Part shown: piece after piece, positions 44,876-53,279 of the stretch
Position numbering within the stretch: the stretch's first letter is position 1
Layout: each line of letters begins with the position of its first letter
DNA from: VRUE01 sp963717375
GTDB taxonomy: Bacteria; Actinomycetota; Thermoleophilia; Solirubrobacterales; 70-9
Length of the DNA: 64,000 nt
Reading direction: 5' to 3'
Assembly (NCBI GenBank): GCA_963717375.1
Contig: OY970329.1
Coordinates: 1,798,001 to 1,862,000, forward strand
Position numbers and translations under genes: made by a program
The notes under the pieces: model-generated
Databases searched by the model: none
Seen by the model: only the letters and a program-made list of their open reading frames with translations
Told to the model about the DNA's origin: nothing

Positions 44876-45322
44876 GTGAAGTTGAGCGAGATCATGACCG
44901 CCGGCGTCGTCACCGCCGCCCCCGAGGCGAGCGCGATCTCGGTCGCGCGGCAGATGCGCGATCACCGCGTCGGCTCGGTCGTGATCGTCGATCCGGACGG
45001 CTCGCCGGTGGCGATGGTCACCGACCGCGATCTCGCCCTGCGGGTCTTCGCCGAGGGCGTCGGCGGCGAGGCACCGGTTGGCGAGAACGCCTCGCGTCCC
45101 CTCATCTGCGGTGAGCCGGCGATGGAGCTGGAGGAGGCGGCGGCGCTGATGGTTCAGCACCGGGTGCGGCGTCTCCCGGTCGTCGATGCGGATAGGCTCG
45201 CCGGCATCGTCACCCTCGACGACATCGCGGTGCGCACCGGCAACCTCGAGGTTGCCCAAAAGATGACCGCCGAGGTCATCGAGGGCGCCCTGCCGCAGTT
45301 CTACTTCCGCGAGCGTGGCTGA
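44876..45322 (+). CDS. CBS-domain protein
   Basis: 148 residues, GTG start (VKLSEIMTAGVVTAAPEASA). Two tandem CBS modules: MTAGVVTAAPEASAISVARQ with VGSVVIVDPDGSPVAMVTDRDL, then MELEEAAALMVQHRVRRLPV with VDADRLAGIVTLDDIAV. Such stand-alone CBS pairs bind adenosine nucleotides and regulate enzymes or channels. Followed 3 bp later by the membrane protein gene, so probably co-transcribed. Confidence 0.88.
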   Translation: MKLSEIMTAGVVTAAPEASAISVARQMRDHRVGSVVIVDPDGSPVAMVTDRDLALRVFAEGVGGEAPVGENASRPLICGEPAMELEEAAALMVQHRVRRLPVVDADRLAGIVTLDDIAVRTGNLEVAQKMTAEVIEGALPQFYFRERG

Positions 45323-45325
45323 GTA

Positions 45326-46186
45326 GTGAGCCTGCGGCGGGCCCAGCGGGTCTGGGAGCAGCGCTGGGCCAAGCCCGTTGCGGTTGCGGCATTGCTGGCG
45401 GTTGTCGCCTTTGTCGTCTCCGGTGCTGTCGCCAGCAGCGTTAGTGGCGATGGCGAGGCGGCTCTGCTGCGCGCGGCGCACGAACACAGCTCGGATGTGA
45501 CTCTCTCCGCAGCCATCGACGCGATCGCCTTCCTGCTTCTCGCCTTCCCGCTGGCTTACCTCTTTCGCGTGGTCAAGGCGCGCGCCGAGCGCATGCAAGG
45601 CCAGATGATCGCCCTCGTCGTTCTGGCGCCACTGTGTCTTGCTGTCTCAACTGGTCTCGGCGCCGCCGCCAAACACGATGCGGCGAATCGGTTCACTGCT
45701 GGGGAAGCCAAGTCGACCCTCTCGAGGTCGGAAGCGAGAAAGGAATGCGCCTCCCAGAAAGAGTCAGATCAAGCCTCCTGCGAGCGGAAGGAACTCGAAG
45801 ACGACGAAGCCTCCAACGCTGCCTCCGAAGCGTCGCTTTCTGGGCTCGCGACGATCTTCGGACTCATCGGCGGCCTCAGCCTGATCGTCGGGATGTTCTA
45901 TACGTCGCTGTGGGCAATGCGGACTGGAGTGCTCAGTCGGTTCTGGGCGGCCCTCGGGATGGCGCTTGGTGTCACCGTCCTGCTCGGCATCATCCTTTTT
46001 CTGCTGCTCTGGCTCGTCTATCTCGGCCTGCTGATCGGCGGCTGGGTCCCAGGCGGCCGGCCGCCCGCATGGGCAGCTGGCGAAGGGGTCCCCTGGCCAT
46101 CCGCCGGAGAGAAAGTGGCCGCCGAGCTCGCACCTGAGCAAGAGGAGCCAGAGGATCCGCCGCCGGGGACGGGGCAATCCCAGTAG
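45326..46186 (+). CDS. Multi-pass membrane protein, unknown
   Basis: 286 residues, GTG start. Four or five hydrophobic segments: VAVAALLAVVAFVVSGAVAS, AIAFLLLAFPLAYLFRVVKA, MIALVVLAPLCLAVSTGLG, then, after a long charged loop (residues about 130-175) rich in Glu/Lys/Ser, LATIFGLIGGLSLIVGMFY and VTVLLGIILFLLLWLVYLG. The C-terminal 40 residues are acidic and end TGQSQ, a tail encoded by one arm of the inverted repeat shared with the convergent ThyX-like gene. No family recognised. Confidence 0.6.
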   Translation: MSLRRAQRVWEQRWAKPVAVAALLAVVAFVVSGAVASSVSGDGEAALLRAAHEHSSDVTLSAAIDAIAFLLLAFPLAYLFRVVKARAERMQGQMIALVVLAPLCLAVSTGLGAAAKHDAANRFTAGEAKSTLSRSEARKECASQKESDQASCERKELEDDEASNAASEASLSGLATIFGLIGGLSLIVGMFYTSLWAMRTGVLSRFWAALGMALGVTVLLGIILFLLLWLVYLGLLIGGWVPGGRPPAWAAGEGVPWPSAGEKVAAELAPEQEEPEDPPPGTGQSQ

Positions 46187-46282
46187 GCCGGAACGTCTTG
46201 TACTTTTTTGCCGTCTTCGCTCTCGGACGGCCCTAGCCGATTCGCAAAAAAGTTAAGTGGAGGCCTACTGGGATTGCCCCGT
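46169..46282. repeat. Nested inverted repeat forming mirrored 3' ends of two convergent genes
   Basis: Perfect 21-bp outer arms (46169-46189 and 46262-46282; core GGGGCAATCCCAGTAGGCC) plus a perfect 10-bp inner pair ACTTTTTTGC/GCAAAAAAGT (46202-46211 and 46244-46253). Each outer arm encodes the same last residues TGQSQ and the TAG stop for one gene. The inner A/T runs act as U-tracts on either strand, so the whole structure is a good bidirectional terminator. Confidence 0.88.
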
Positions 46283-47869
46283 AGCGCTGCGCTTCCGCTG
46301 GGTGCGGATCTCGCTGAGGATTCGCTCTAGGCGAGGCTCCTGGGAGTTGTCGACGAAGCTCATCGCGCCTGCGACGCCAGGGTGAATCGCGGCGATCCGC
46401 TCATGCATCGCTTGAGCAACGGCGCGGTAGGTCGGGTGGCCCTCGCGGCCCGAGCGCAGCTCGATCAGGTGCATCGCCTCGCGCGCGTTGAGGTCGAGCG
46501 TGTAGCGGATCCGGTAGGCGAGGCTGAGTGCGTAGGGGGCCTGCTCGGCCAGGCCGGCCGCGACCAGGCGCTCGTACTCGAGGCGTGAGATCTCCAGCGC
46601 CCGCTCGAACTCATCGCCAGCGCCCGCTTCGCGCACCTCGTCCGGGACCCCCGCCCCGAGGTCCGGCCCCAGCCGCTGCCACTGGCAGGTCAGCATGCGA
46701 TGGCGCTGCAGGTCGCGGAAGGCGCCGTAGTCGGAGACGATCTCGAAGCGGTAGCGCAGCGCCTCGAAGCCGCGGCCGGGACGGTGGCGGCGGTTGGCGC
46801 GCTCACCCACCATCGCCGCCAGCAGCTCGGCCCGCTCGGAGCGGTCGAGCACGTCGAGGCGGGCGAGGACCTCGGTCTCCGGGGTCGAGGCTGACTCGAA
46901 GAGGCAGGAGGCGAGCAGGGCCTCTTCGCTGCCGTCGACGTGGACGAGCTCGACCGAGGGCATGCCGTCGCCGCCGTCGCGGCGGTCGAGGCCCAGCCGC
47001 GAGACCCACTGCTCGGTCTGCTCGCGACGCTGCTCGAGGTAGGAGATCCACTCGCCGCCGCGGTCGGGCCGCTCGACCCGGGAGACGAAGCTCGGCATCA
47101 CCTGCTTCAGCTCGCCCAGGATCATGCCGCCGTACTCGCGGGCCTCGGGCAGCGGCGAAGCCATCAGCCGCAGCAGCAGCTGCTCGTAGGCCTGGCCGGA
47201 GGCATAGATGCCGACGTGGCTCAGCGTCGCGGCCGGTAGCAGTCCCCGCAGCAGGTCCAGTGCCTTGGCCTGGATCGAGCGCTGCCACGGACCCTCGGGC
47301 TCGCCGTCGCCGCGTGGCCAGCGCTCCGCCGCCCACTCCTCGACCTGCCGCAGCGAGCGCGAGTAGATCGCGAAGACCTCGTCCATCGCCGCGCCGAACT
47401 CGGGGCCGAGACCCTCGTCGCGGTAGTAGCGGTAGCCACCGCCGGCATCGTCGGGGAGGGGCTTGTCGTAGGGGATGTAGCGGGTCGATTGCTCCAGGTA
47501 GGCGGCGAGGCGGCCCCGTTGCAGCACCTTGGTGAGGATGTTCGAGACCCACTCGCAGGCGATGTGGGCGCCGCCGACCTGGGCGATCGAGTCGTCGCCG
47601 TAGCCGAGGAAAACGCGCTCGTAGAGGCCCGCTGCGCGCTTGCCCTCGGCGCCGTCGAAGGGTCGCGTGCCGTCCTCCGCGTCGTCCGCGAACTCTTCCA
47701 AGTAGAGCCGCCGGACGGTCCCGGAATAGCGCGAATAGCGGGCAAAAAGTGCCCCCTTGACGGTCTCCGGCAAGTTGACGAGGGCGAACACCGGCCGCTC
47801 GAGGTTGGTGAAGTGAGGAGCGAGCAGGGCCTGCTCCTCAGGAGTGAAGGTCTCGACCGGGTAACGCAC
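46265..47869 (-). CDS. Double-domain ThyX-like flavin-dependent thymidylate synthase homologue
   Basis: 534 residues, about twice the length of a normal ThyX. Both halves look ThyX-like. N-terminal half: QRGRLAAYLEQSTRYIPY, where the canonical RHRxxSxNExSxRY has become RGR but keeps EQSTRY. C-terminal half: RDLQRHRMLTCQWQRLG keeps RHR but not the ExSxRY end, followed by YTLDLNAREAMHLIELRSG, the usual ThyX C-terminal helix. The two halves thus carry complementary pieces of the motif. ThyX makes dTMP from dUMP with FAD and methylene-THF; whether this protein does so, alone or with another ThyX, is open. Tail TGQSQ comes from the terminator repeat. Confidence 0.75.
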   Translation of the reverse strand: MRYPVETFTPEEQALLAPHFTNLERPVFALVNLPETVKGALFARYSRYSGTVRRLYLEEFADDAEDGTRPFDGAEGKRAAGLYERVFLGYGDDSIAQVGGAHIACEWVSNILTKVLQRGRLAAYLEQSTRYIPYDKPLPDDAGGGYRYYRDEGLGPEFGAAMDEVFAIYSRSLRQVEEWAAERWPRGDGEPEGPWQRSIQAKALDLLRGLLPAATLSHVGIYASGQAYEQLLLRLMASPLPEAREYGGMILGELKQVMPSFVSRVERPDRGGEWISYLEQRREQTEQWVSRLGLDRRDGGDGMPSVELVHVDGSEEALLASCLFESASTPETEVLARLDVLDRSERAELLAAMVGERANRRHRPGRGFEALRYRFEIVSDYGAFRDLQRHRMLTCQWQRLGPDLGAGVPDEVREAGAGDEFERALEISRLEYERLVAAGLAEQAPYALSLAYRIRYTLDLNAREAMHLIELRSGREGHPTYRAVAQAMHERIAAIHPGVAGAMSFVDNSQEPRLERILSEIRTQRKRSATGQSQ

Positions 47870-47910
47870 CGGCGCATCGTAGCCGCGGCTCCGGAGGGCG
47901 GGTCCAGCCG

Positions 47911-47955
47911 CGAGTCCGCGAAAACCCCTGTTGAAGGAGGGCTGGCGCGGACTCG
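47911..47955 (-). terminator. Inverted repeat between the VOC gene and thyX-like gene
   Basis: Perfect 10-bp arms CGAGTCCGCG (47911-47920) and CGCGGACTCG (47946-47955), with a further CCAGCC/GGCTGG pairing nearby. It follows the VOC gene stop by 18 nt and precedes the thyX-like start by about 40 nt on the minus strand, so it could terminate one or control the other. Confidence 0.5.
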
Positions 47956-47972
47956 GTGGTGCATCGGCAGGT

Positions 47973-48329
47973 CTAGCTGTGCGGTGGGGGTGGCGCTGCC
48001 ATCAGCTCGACCCGGTGGCCGCCGGGGGCGAGGACATGGGCGCGCGGCACGCCCCAGTGTTCGCGGCCCCGCTCGACCTCGAAGCCGCGCTCGCCGAGCG
48101 CGGCGAAGGCCGCTTCGAAGTCGGCGACCACGACCGCTGTGTGGCCGCGCGGGGGCACAGTGGGCGAATCGGTGGGCATCAAGTGGATCTGGGTCCCGTC
48201 CCTTTCCAGCCAGGTGAACTCGCTCAGCGTCTCGGGTGGCTGGACGAGATCGAAGCCGAGCAGCTGGAAGAGCTCGATCGTGCGCTCGATGTCCGCGGGG
48301 GAGACCTCGATCCCGACGTGGTGAAGCAT
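47973..48329 (-). CDS. VOC-family (glyoxalase/dioxygenase-like) protein
   Basis: 118 residues in a single beta-alpha-beta-beta-beta repeat pair. Start MLHHVGIEVSPADIERTIEL, then FTWLERDGTQIHLMPTD, HTAVVVADFEAAFAALGERG and GHRVELM at the end. The His, Gln/His, and Glu positions (HHVGIEV, IHLMP, VELM) suit a divalent metal site. Substrate unknown. Its ATG and the stop of the AEC transporter share base 48329, pointing to one operon. Confidence 0.82.
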   Translation of the reverse strand: MLHHVGIEVSPADIERTIELFQLLGFDLVQPPETLSEFTWLERDGTQIHLMPTDSPTVPPRGHTAVVVADFEAAFAALGERGFEVERGREHWGVPRAHVLAPGGHRVELMAAPPPPHS

Positions 48330-49222
48330 CAGAACAAGAGTGACAGCAGGGCAGCGCCGACGACGATCGCGGTCGACCAGGTGACCGCCTCGGCGGTGAT
48401 CTCCATGTCGAGTCCGTAGGCGTGGGCGATGACCAGGGAGTTGAGGCCGGAAGGCATCGCCGAGAGCAAGCGGTAGGCGGCGGGAAGGTCGATCAGCGGT
48501 GCCGCCAGCAGCATCAACAGAGCGGGGACGACTGCGAGCCGGGTACCGATCGCGAGGGCGACCGGCTTGGTCATCGGGGGCGGCATCGGCAGCTCACCAT
48601 GCTCGGCGTTCTCGGCCAGGGTGGCGCCGACGGCAAAGAAGCCGATCGGCAGGATCGCCACGATCAGCGCCTGCGAGATGTCGACCAGCGCATCCGGCGC
48701 CAGCGCCTTCGGCGCGAGCAGGCCGGCGATCGCCGCGTATAGCGGCGGGTTGCGGGTGAAGAAGGCGCCCACCCGCTCGCGCGGGGTTTCCCCGGCCTTG
48801 GTCCCGAACGCCGCGCCGACCGCGAAGGCGCCGAGCAGCAGGCAGGGGCCGGTGACGAGGACGTCGTAGAGGACGGCGGTCGAGAGCTGGTCGCGGCCGA
48901 GCAGGGCCACGGCCAGCGGGTAGCCGAGGTAGCCCGTGTTGACGCTGAGCACGCAGCAGACGACGGCACCGACCTGGAAGCGGGGCAGCTTCAGCACCCT
49001 GCTCGCCACGAACCAGGCGAGCAGGGCACCGAGCGAGGAGGCGATGATCCCCAGCAGCAGCCCGATCCCGTGGCTGAGGTCGATGCTGGCCGCGACGATA
49101 TTGAAGAAGATCACCGGCGGCAGGAAGACGTAGAGCAGCAGCGTCAACGAGCGTCGCGCCGCGCGGGCGGCGCCCTTGGGCCAGCGGTGCTCGGACCAGA
49201 CGCCGATCGCGACCGAGACCAC
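48329..49222 (-). CDS. AEC-family (auxin efflux carrier-like) transporter
   Basis: 297 residues by the GTG at 49222; ten-helix inner membrane carrier with family blocks LLLYVFLPPVIFFNIV, VNTGYLGYPLAVALLG, and ILPIGFFAVGATLAEN. Homologues move organic acids or auxin-like molecules. The frame upstream of the GTG reads PIGVLLTTAAIVVSVAIGVW, which completes the expected first helix but has no ATG/GTG/TTG before the in-frame TAG, so the annotated start probably truncates about ten residues and a rare start (for example ATC) may be used. Follows the acyl-CoA ligase closely. Confidence 0.82.
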   Translation of the reverse strand: MVSVAIGVWSEHRWPKGAARAARRSLTLLLYVFLPPVIFFNIVAASIDLSHGIGLLLGIIASSLGALLAWFVASRVLKLPRFQVGAVVCCVLSVNTGYLGYPLAVALLGRDQLSTAVLYDVLVTGPCLLLGAFAVGAAFGTKAGETPRERVGAFFTRNPPLYAAIAGLLAPKALAPDALVDISQALIVAILPIGFFAVGATLAENAEHGELPMPPPMTKPVALAIGTRLAVVPALLMLLAAPLIDLPAAYRLLSAMPSGLNSLVIAHAYGLDMEITAEAVTWSTAIVVGAALLSLLF

Positions 49223-49261
49223 GATCGCGGCAGTTGTGAGGAGGACCCCGATCGGGGGACC

Positions 49262-51016
49262 CTATGAGTACAGCGCCTCGATCTCCGCTTCGTACTTGCG
49301 CTCGATCGGGCGGCGCTTCAGCTTCATCGTCGGGGTGAGCTCCTCGCCGCCCGGCAGCCATTCCCCGGAGAGCAGCTTGTAGCGCTTGATCTGCTCGACC
49401 CTGGAGAGGCGGGCGTTCGCCGTCTCGACGGCCTTGGCGATCTCCTCGGCGATCGCGGGGTCGTCCGCCGCCGCGCCCCTCGCGGCGAGGCTTTCCGGGT
49501 CGAGCGCGATCAGGGCCACGTTGTAGGGGCGGTTGTCGCCGATCGCGACCGCCTGCGCGATCAGGGTCGAGGCCGCCTTCAGCTTCGCCTCGATATTGGC
49601 CGGCGACATGTTCTTGCCCGCCGCGTTGATGATCAGCTCCTTCTTGCGGTCGACGATTCGCAGGTACCCCTGCTCGTCGAATTCGCCGATGTCACCGGTC
49701 AGCAGCCAGCCGTCCTCGCTCAGCGCCTCCGCCGTCTTCTCGGGCTGGTTGCGGTAGCCGAGCATCACCTGCGGTCCCCGCACCATCACCTCGCCGTCCT
49801 CGGCGAGCTTCACCTCGGTGTTGGGGATCGGCGGGCCGACCGTGCCGACCCGCACGCCGCCGGGCGGGTTCAGGGTCGTGATCGCGGTGGTCTCCGACAT
49901 CCCCCAGGTCTCGCGGATCTCGATCCCCAGCGCGAGGAAGAACTCGAGCACCTCCGGCGGGGTCGGCGCCGCCCCGACCACGAACGATTCGACCTGATCG
50001 AGGCCGAGCATCGCGCGGATCGTCGACAGCACCTGCTCGTCGGCGCGCTTCCACTCCGCCTCGAGCTCGGCGGGCGCCCCGCCGTCCATGAGGGCGCGGG
50101 CGCGGCGGCGGCCGAGCTCGATCGCCGCCACCGTGGCTTCGCGTTTGGCCTCGTCGGCCTCTGCCGCGATGCCGATCTCGATCGCCGCCTTCAGCTTTTC
50201 CCAGATCCGCGGCACGCCGCCCCAGACCGTCGGTTTGACCTCGATCGAGTAGGCGACCATCTGGCGCGGGTCGGGACAGCAATACACGCAGCTGCCATAG
50301 AACATCTGGGCGTAGAGCCCGGCCCAGCGGTCGGCGATGTGAGCGCTGGGCAGGAACGAGATCATCCGCCCGCCGGGCTCAGTTGCCTGGACCTCATCGC
50401 AGGCCTGCCAGACAGCGACCATGTTGGCGTGCGTCAGCTGCACCCCCTTGGGCGGCCCGGTGGTGCCGGAGGTGTAAATCAGGCAGAGCACGTCCTCGGG
50501 CTCGACCGCCTGCCAGGCGGCCTCGAAGTCGAAGTCGGGGTCGCCCATCGCCTCGAGCTCGGCGATGGAGATCGTCCCGTCCGGCGCCTCGCCGTCGATC
50601 ACCACGACGTGCTCGAGGTCGTCGACCGCCTCTCGCGCCGCCAGCACTGTGTCGAGGAAGGCCTGCTCGGTGACGATCACGTGGTTGTTGGCATCCCGAA
50701 CCACGTACTCCACCTGCTCGGGCGACGAGGTGTTGTAGACCGAGAAGCAGGTCGCGCCGAGGTGCATCGCGGCGGCATCGGTCAGGTGCAGAGCCGGCCG
50801 GTTGACCAGCATGAACCCCACGGTGTCCCCCCGCGTCACCCCAAGCTTTGCCAGCCCTGCGGCTCGCTTTCGCGCCGTCTCCGCGTAGTCCCGCCAAGAG
50901 GCCCCGTAGTCAGTGTCCTTCAGCCTCAGCGCCGGACCGTCCGCCCACGCCTCGGCAGTGACCTGAAACGCCTCGCACATCGTCGAGGCCGACAGCGCCG
51001 CCGGTCGATCTCCCAT
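49262..51016 (-). CDS. AMP-dependent acyl-CoA synthetase (long-chain fatty-acid ligase, FadD15-like)
   Basis: 584 residues. Adenylation motifs: P-loop LIYTSGTTGPPKGVQLTHAN, MSETTAITTLNPPGG, TGDIGEFDEQGYLRIVDRKK and the C-terminal hinge with KELIINAAGKNMSPANIE. The FADHFADD15-type N-terminus (YGASWRDYAETARKRAAGL) and length fit long-chain acyl-CoA ligases that activate fatty acids with ATP and CoA. The catalytic Lys is likely in TPTMKLKRRPI. First gene of a three-gene minus-strand run with the transporter and VOC protein. Confidence 0.9.
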   Translation of the reverse strand: MGDRPAALSASTMCEAFQVTAEAWADGPALRLKDTDYGASWRDYAETARKRAAGLAKLGVTRGDTVGFMLVNRPALHLTDAAAMHLGATCFSVYNTSSPEQVEYVVRDANNHVIVTEQAFLDTVLAAREAVDDLEHVVVIDGEAPDGTISIAELEAMGDPDFDFEAAWQAVEPEDVLCLIYTSGTTGPPKGVQLTHANMVAVWQACDEVQATEPGGRMISFLPSAHIADRWAGLYAQMFYGSCVYCCPDPRQMVAYSIEVKPTVWGGVPRIWEKLKAAIEIGIAAEADEAKREATVAAIELGRRRARALMDGGAPAELEAEWKRADEQVLSTIRAMLGLDQVESFVVGAAPTPPEVLEFFLALGIEIRETWGMSETTAITTLNPPGGVRVGTVGPPIPNTEVKLAEDGEVMVRGPQVMLGYRNQPEKTAEALSEDGWLLTGDIGEFDEQGYLRIVDRKKELIINAAGKNMSPANIEAKLKAASTLIAQAVAIGDNRPYNVALIALDPESLAARGAAADDPAIAEEIAKAVETANARLSRVEQIKRYKLLSGEWLPGGEELTPTMKLKRRPIERKYEAEIEALYS

Positions 51017-51028
51017 GCGGTGACCTTA

Positions 51029-51083
51029 TCGCTGACTTCACGATTGATACTCCGCACGCCCCCAAAAGGACGAAGTCAGCGGT
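51029..51083 (-). repeat. Dispersed stem-loop element, copy C
   Basis: Minus-strand CCGCTGACTTCGTCCTTTT is identical over 19 nt to copy B; the closing arm is GAAGTCAGCG (stem 51030-51039 with 51072-51081, 10 bp). It lies between the stop of the collagen-like gene and the start of the acyl-CoA ligase. The middle is less well paired than in copies A and B. Confidence 0.75.
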
Positions 51084-51089
51084 GCAGGA

Positions 51090-51752
51090 TCAGCAAAGGA
51101 GGGCGATGCTGAAGCCGTCTGAGCCGCCGCCGGTGGCGAGCGCTGTCGGGGTCCCCGCCGTGTTTCGGAAGAGCCCGATGAGTTTGTTGTCGGGGAGGCC
51201 AGAGGCCCGCATGAAGGTCAAAATTCCTGACAGTGAGCCGGCGGCATCAGAGGTGCCCAGGCTGGCGATCGGCACGCAGTTTTCGACGGTCCCGCCCGGA
51301 AGCAGGCTGGTGTCGACGGTGATCTCGTACTGACCCGTAGAGATGATTTTCACGGCCGTTATGCCGTGGCCGTTCTTGATTTCAGGTGGGTCGATAGCTC
51401 CGCCGACTTTCCCAGTGCGGATGAAGGCGTAGACCTTGGTGGTGGACGTTCCCGCTTCCCCCGGCGGCCCTGGAGGCCCCTGCGGTCCCTGGCCTCCCTG
51501 TGGGCCGATGGGGCCGGTCGGTCCGGGTGCGCCGGCGGGAAGCGAGCCCTTGGCGAAGTCATTCGCCTGCAGCGAGAAGTCCTTCACCTTGGCCGAGTTC
51601 ACCGCGTTGGCCTTGAGCTGCTTCGTCCCGACGCTGTTGTTGGGAAGCTGGGTAGCCGCGATCGCGGCGCCGCTGAGGGCGATGAAGACCGCGATCACCG
51701 ACATCACGTTGGCGAAGGTCAGCTTCTCGGCCAGTCGCTTCATCCCGGCCAT
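51090..51752 (-). CDS. Exported protein with collagen-like Gly-X-Y stretch
   Basis: 220 residues. The N-terminus (KRLAEKLTFANVMSVIAVFI, SGAAIAATQLPNNSVGTKQL) is the same module as in the tandem repeat proteins at 35.6-37 kb. Residues about 74-97 are Gly-X-Y triplets (GAPGPTGPIGPQ, GPQGPPGPPGEAG). The C-terminal 120 residues resemble the globular ends of those proteins (VENCVPIASLGTSD ... GFSIALLC). A cell-surface stalk with a collagen-like spacer is inferred. ATG 51743 is an alternative start, giving MKRLAEKL as in homologues. Confidence 0.78.
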   Translation of the reverse strand: MAGMKRLAEKLTFANVMSVIAVFIALSGAAIAATQLPNNSVGTKQLKANAVNSAKVKDFSLQANDFAKGSLPAGAPGPTGPIGPQGGQGPQGPPGPPGEAGTSTTKVYAFIRTGKVGGAIDPPEIKNGHGITAVKIISTGQYEITVDTSLLPGGTVENCVPIASLGTSDAAGSLSGILTFMRASGLPDNKLIGLFRNTAGTPTALATGGGSDGFSIALLC

Positions 51753-51785
51753 ACTAAGGGCCGGCTGGCGGCATTGGACGAGTAT

Positions 51786-53279
51786 CTAGAACAGCGAGGC
51801 GCCGGCGTGTTCGGCGAACTTCACCAGCGGCTCCGGGATGACCCCGAAGAAGACGACCCCGGCTGCGGCGAGCAGGGCGGGGGCAACCAGGTAGATGCGA
51901 CGTCCGGCTTCCGGATCGATCGGATCCGCTTCAGGTGCCGCCCCGGCGATGGCCGGAACCGCCTTCGCCGACTCGGTCCCCATCCACATCGCCGCAACCA
52001 CCCGCAGGTAGTAGGCGAGCGAGATCATCGTGCCGACCGCGATGAAGACTGCGAGCCAGGTGTAGTCGCCTTCGACCAGGGCCTCGATCAGGTAGAGCTT
52101 GCCGATGAAGCCGACGGTGGCGGGCAGGCCGGCGAGGCCGAACATCGAGATCGTCAGCGGCCAGGCGAGCAGCGGCCGCTCGCGGCCCAGTCCCTGCACG
52201 GCGCGGATGTCGTCGCCGTAGGCCGTTTCGCGCTCGCGGGCGATTAGCACCGAGAAGGCGGCGAGGTTCATCAAGGCGTAGCCGGCGAGGTAGAAGACGA
52301 GCGCGTTGACGCCGGCCTCGCTGGCGACGACGAGGCCGCCGAGGATGTACCCGGCCTGGGCGATGCCGGAATAGCCGAGCAGGCGCTTCAGCGAGTCCTG
52401 GCCGAGTGCGCCGACGTTGCCGATCACGATCGAGATCGCGGCGAGGACGGCGAGCGCCGGCTGCCACTCGTCTGCCTGCGGCGCCAGGGCAACGTCAAAG
52501 AAGCGGATGAAGACGGCGAAGGCAGCGGCCTTGGTCGCCACCGCCATGAAGCTGGTGATCGGGGTCGGGGCGCCCTCGTAGACGTCGGGCGTCCACTGGT
52601 GGAAGGGCGCGATCGAGGTCTTGAAGGCGAGCCCGACCGCGGTCATCCCGATCCCGACCAGGATCAACGGGTCGTCGAGGATCCCCTGCTGGGAGATCCC
52701 GGCGGCGATCCCGGAGAAGTCGGTCGAGCCCGAACCGCCGTAGAGGAAGGACATCCCGTAGAGCAGCGTCGCCGACCCGAGCGAGCCGACGATCAGGTAC
52801 TTCAGCCCCGACTCGAGCGACTTCTCGCGGCGCATGTTGGTGGCGCAGAGGATGTAGAGCGGAATCGAGAGGGTCTCGATCGCGATGAAGAAGCTGACCA
52901 GGTTCTGCGCCTGGGAGAGCAAGACCATCCCCAGCACCGAGCCGATCAGCAGCGCGTGGTACTCGCCGGAGCCGGCCTGCTCGGCGGCGGGCTCGCGGAT
53001 CGAGAGCAGAACGGCGAAGGCGGCGGTGAGGATCGCGATCAGCGAGATCGAGATCGCCAGGTCGTCGAGGCGCAGCGAGCCGGAGATCAGGTCGGTCGCG
53101 TCGCCCCACTGCCAGATCAGCAGGCCGGCGGTCGCGCCGAGCGTCAGCAGGGTCAGCCCCGGCGCGGCCCGGCGCACGGGCTTGAAGACCGCCGAGAGCA
53201 GGACGATGCAGAGGCCGACGGTCAGCGCCAGAACCGGCGAGAGCGCGGCGTAGTCGATGTGGGGGGCGTTGAAGTTCAT
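51786..53279 (-). CDS. nuoN: NADH-quinone oxidoreductase subunit N
   Basis: 497 residues, antiporter-like membrane subunit of complex I with about 14 transmembrane helices. Key charged residues for proton translocation are seen in the Lys/His/Glu pattern around IAIETLSIPLYILCATNMRR, FKTSIAPFHQWTPDVYEGAP and FSVLIARERE. Typical length. Last gene of nuo; stop is followed 33 bp later by the collagen-like gene on the same strand. Overlaps nuoM by ATGA. Confidence 0.95.
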   Translation of the reverse strand: MNFNAPHIDYAALSPVLALTVGLCIVLLSAVFKPVRRAAPGLTLLTLGATAGLLIWQWGDATDLISGSLRLDDLAISISLIAILTAAFAVLLSIREPAAEQAGSGEYHALLIGSVLGMVLLSQAQNLVSFFIAIETLSIPLYILCATNMRREKSLESGLKYLIVGSLGSATLLYGMSFLYGGSGSTDFSGIAAGISQQGILDDPLILVGIGMTAVGLAFKTSIAPFHQWTPDVYEGAPTPITSFMAVATKAAAFAVFIRFFDVALAPQADEWQPALAVLAAISIVIGNVGALGQDSLKRLLGYSGIAQAGYILGGLVVASEAGVNALVFYLAGYALMNLAAFSVLIARERETAYGDDIRAVQGLGRERPLLAWPLTISMFGLAGLPATVGFIGKLYLIEALVEGDYTWLAVFIAVGTMISLAYYLRVVAAMWMGTESAKAVPAIAGAAPEADPIDPEAGRRIYLVAPALLAAAGVVFFGVIPEPLVKFAEHAGASLF

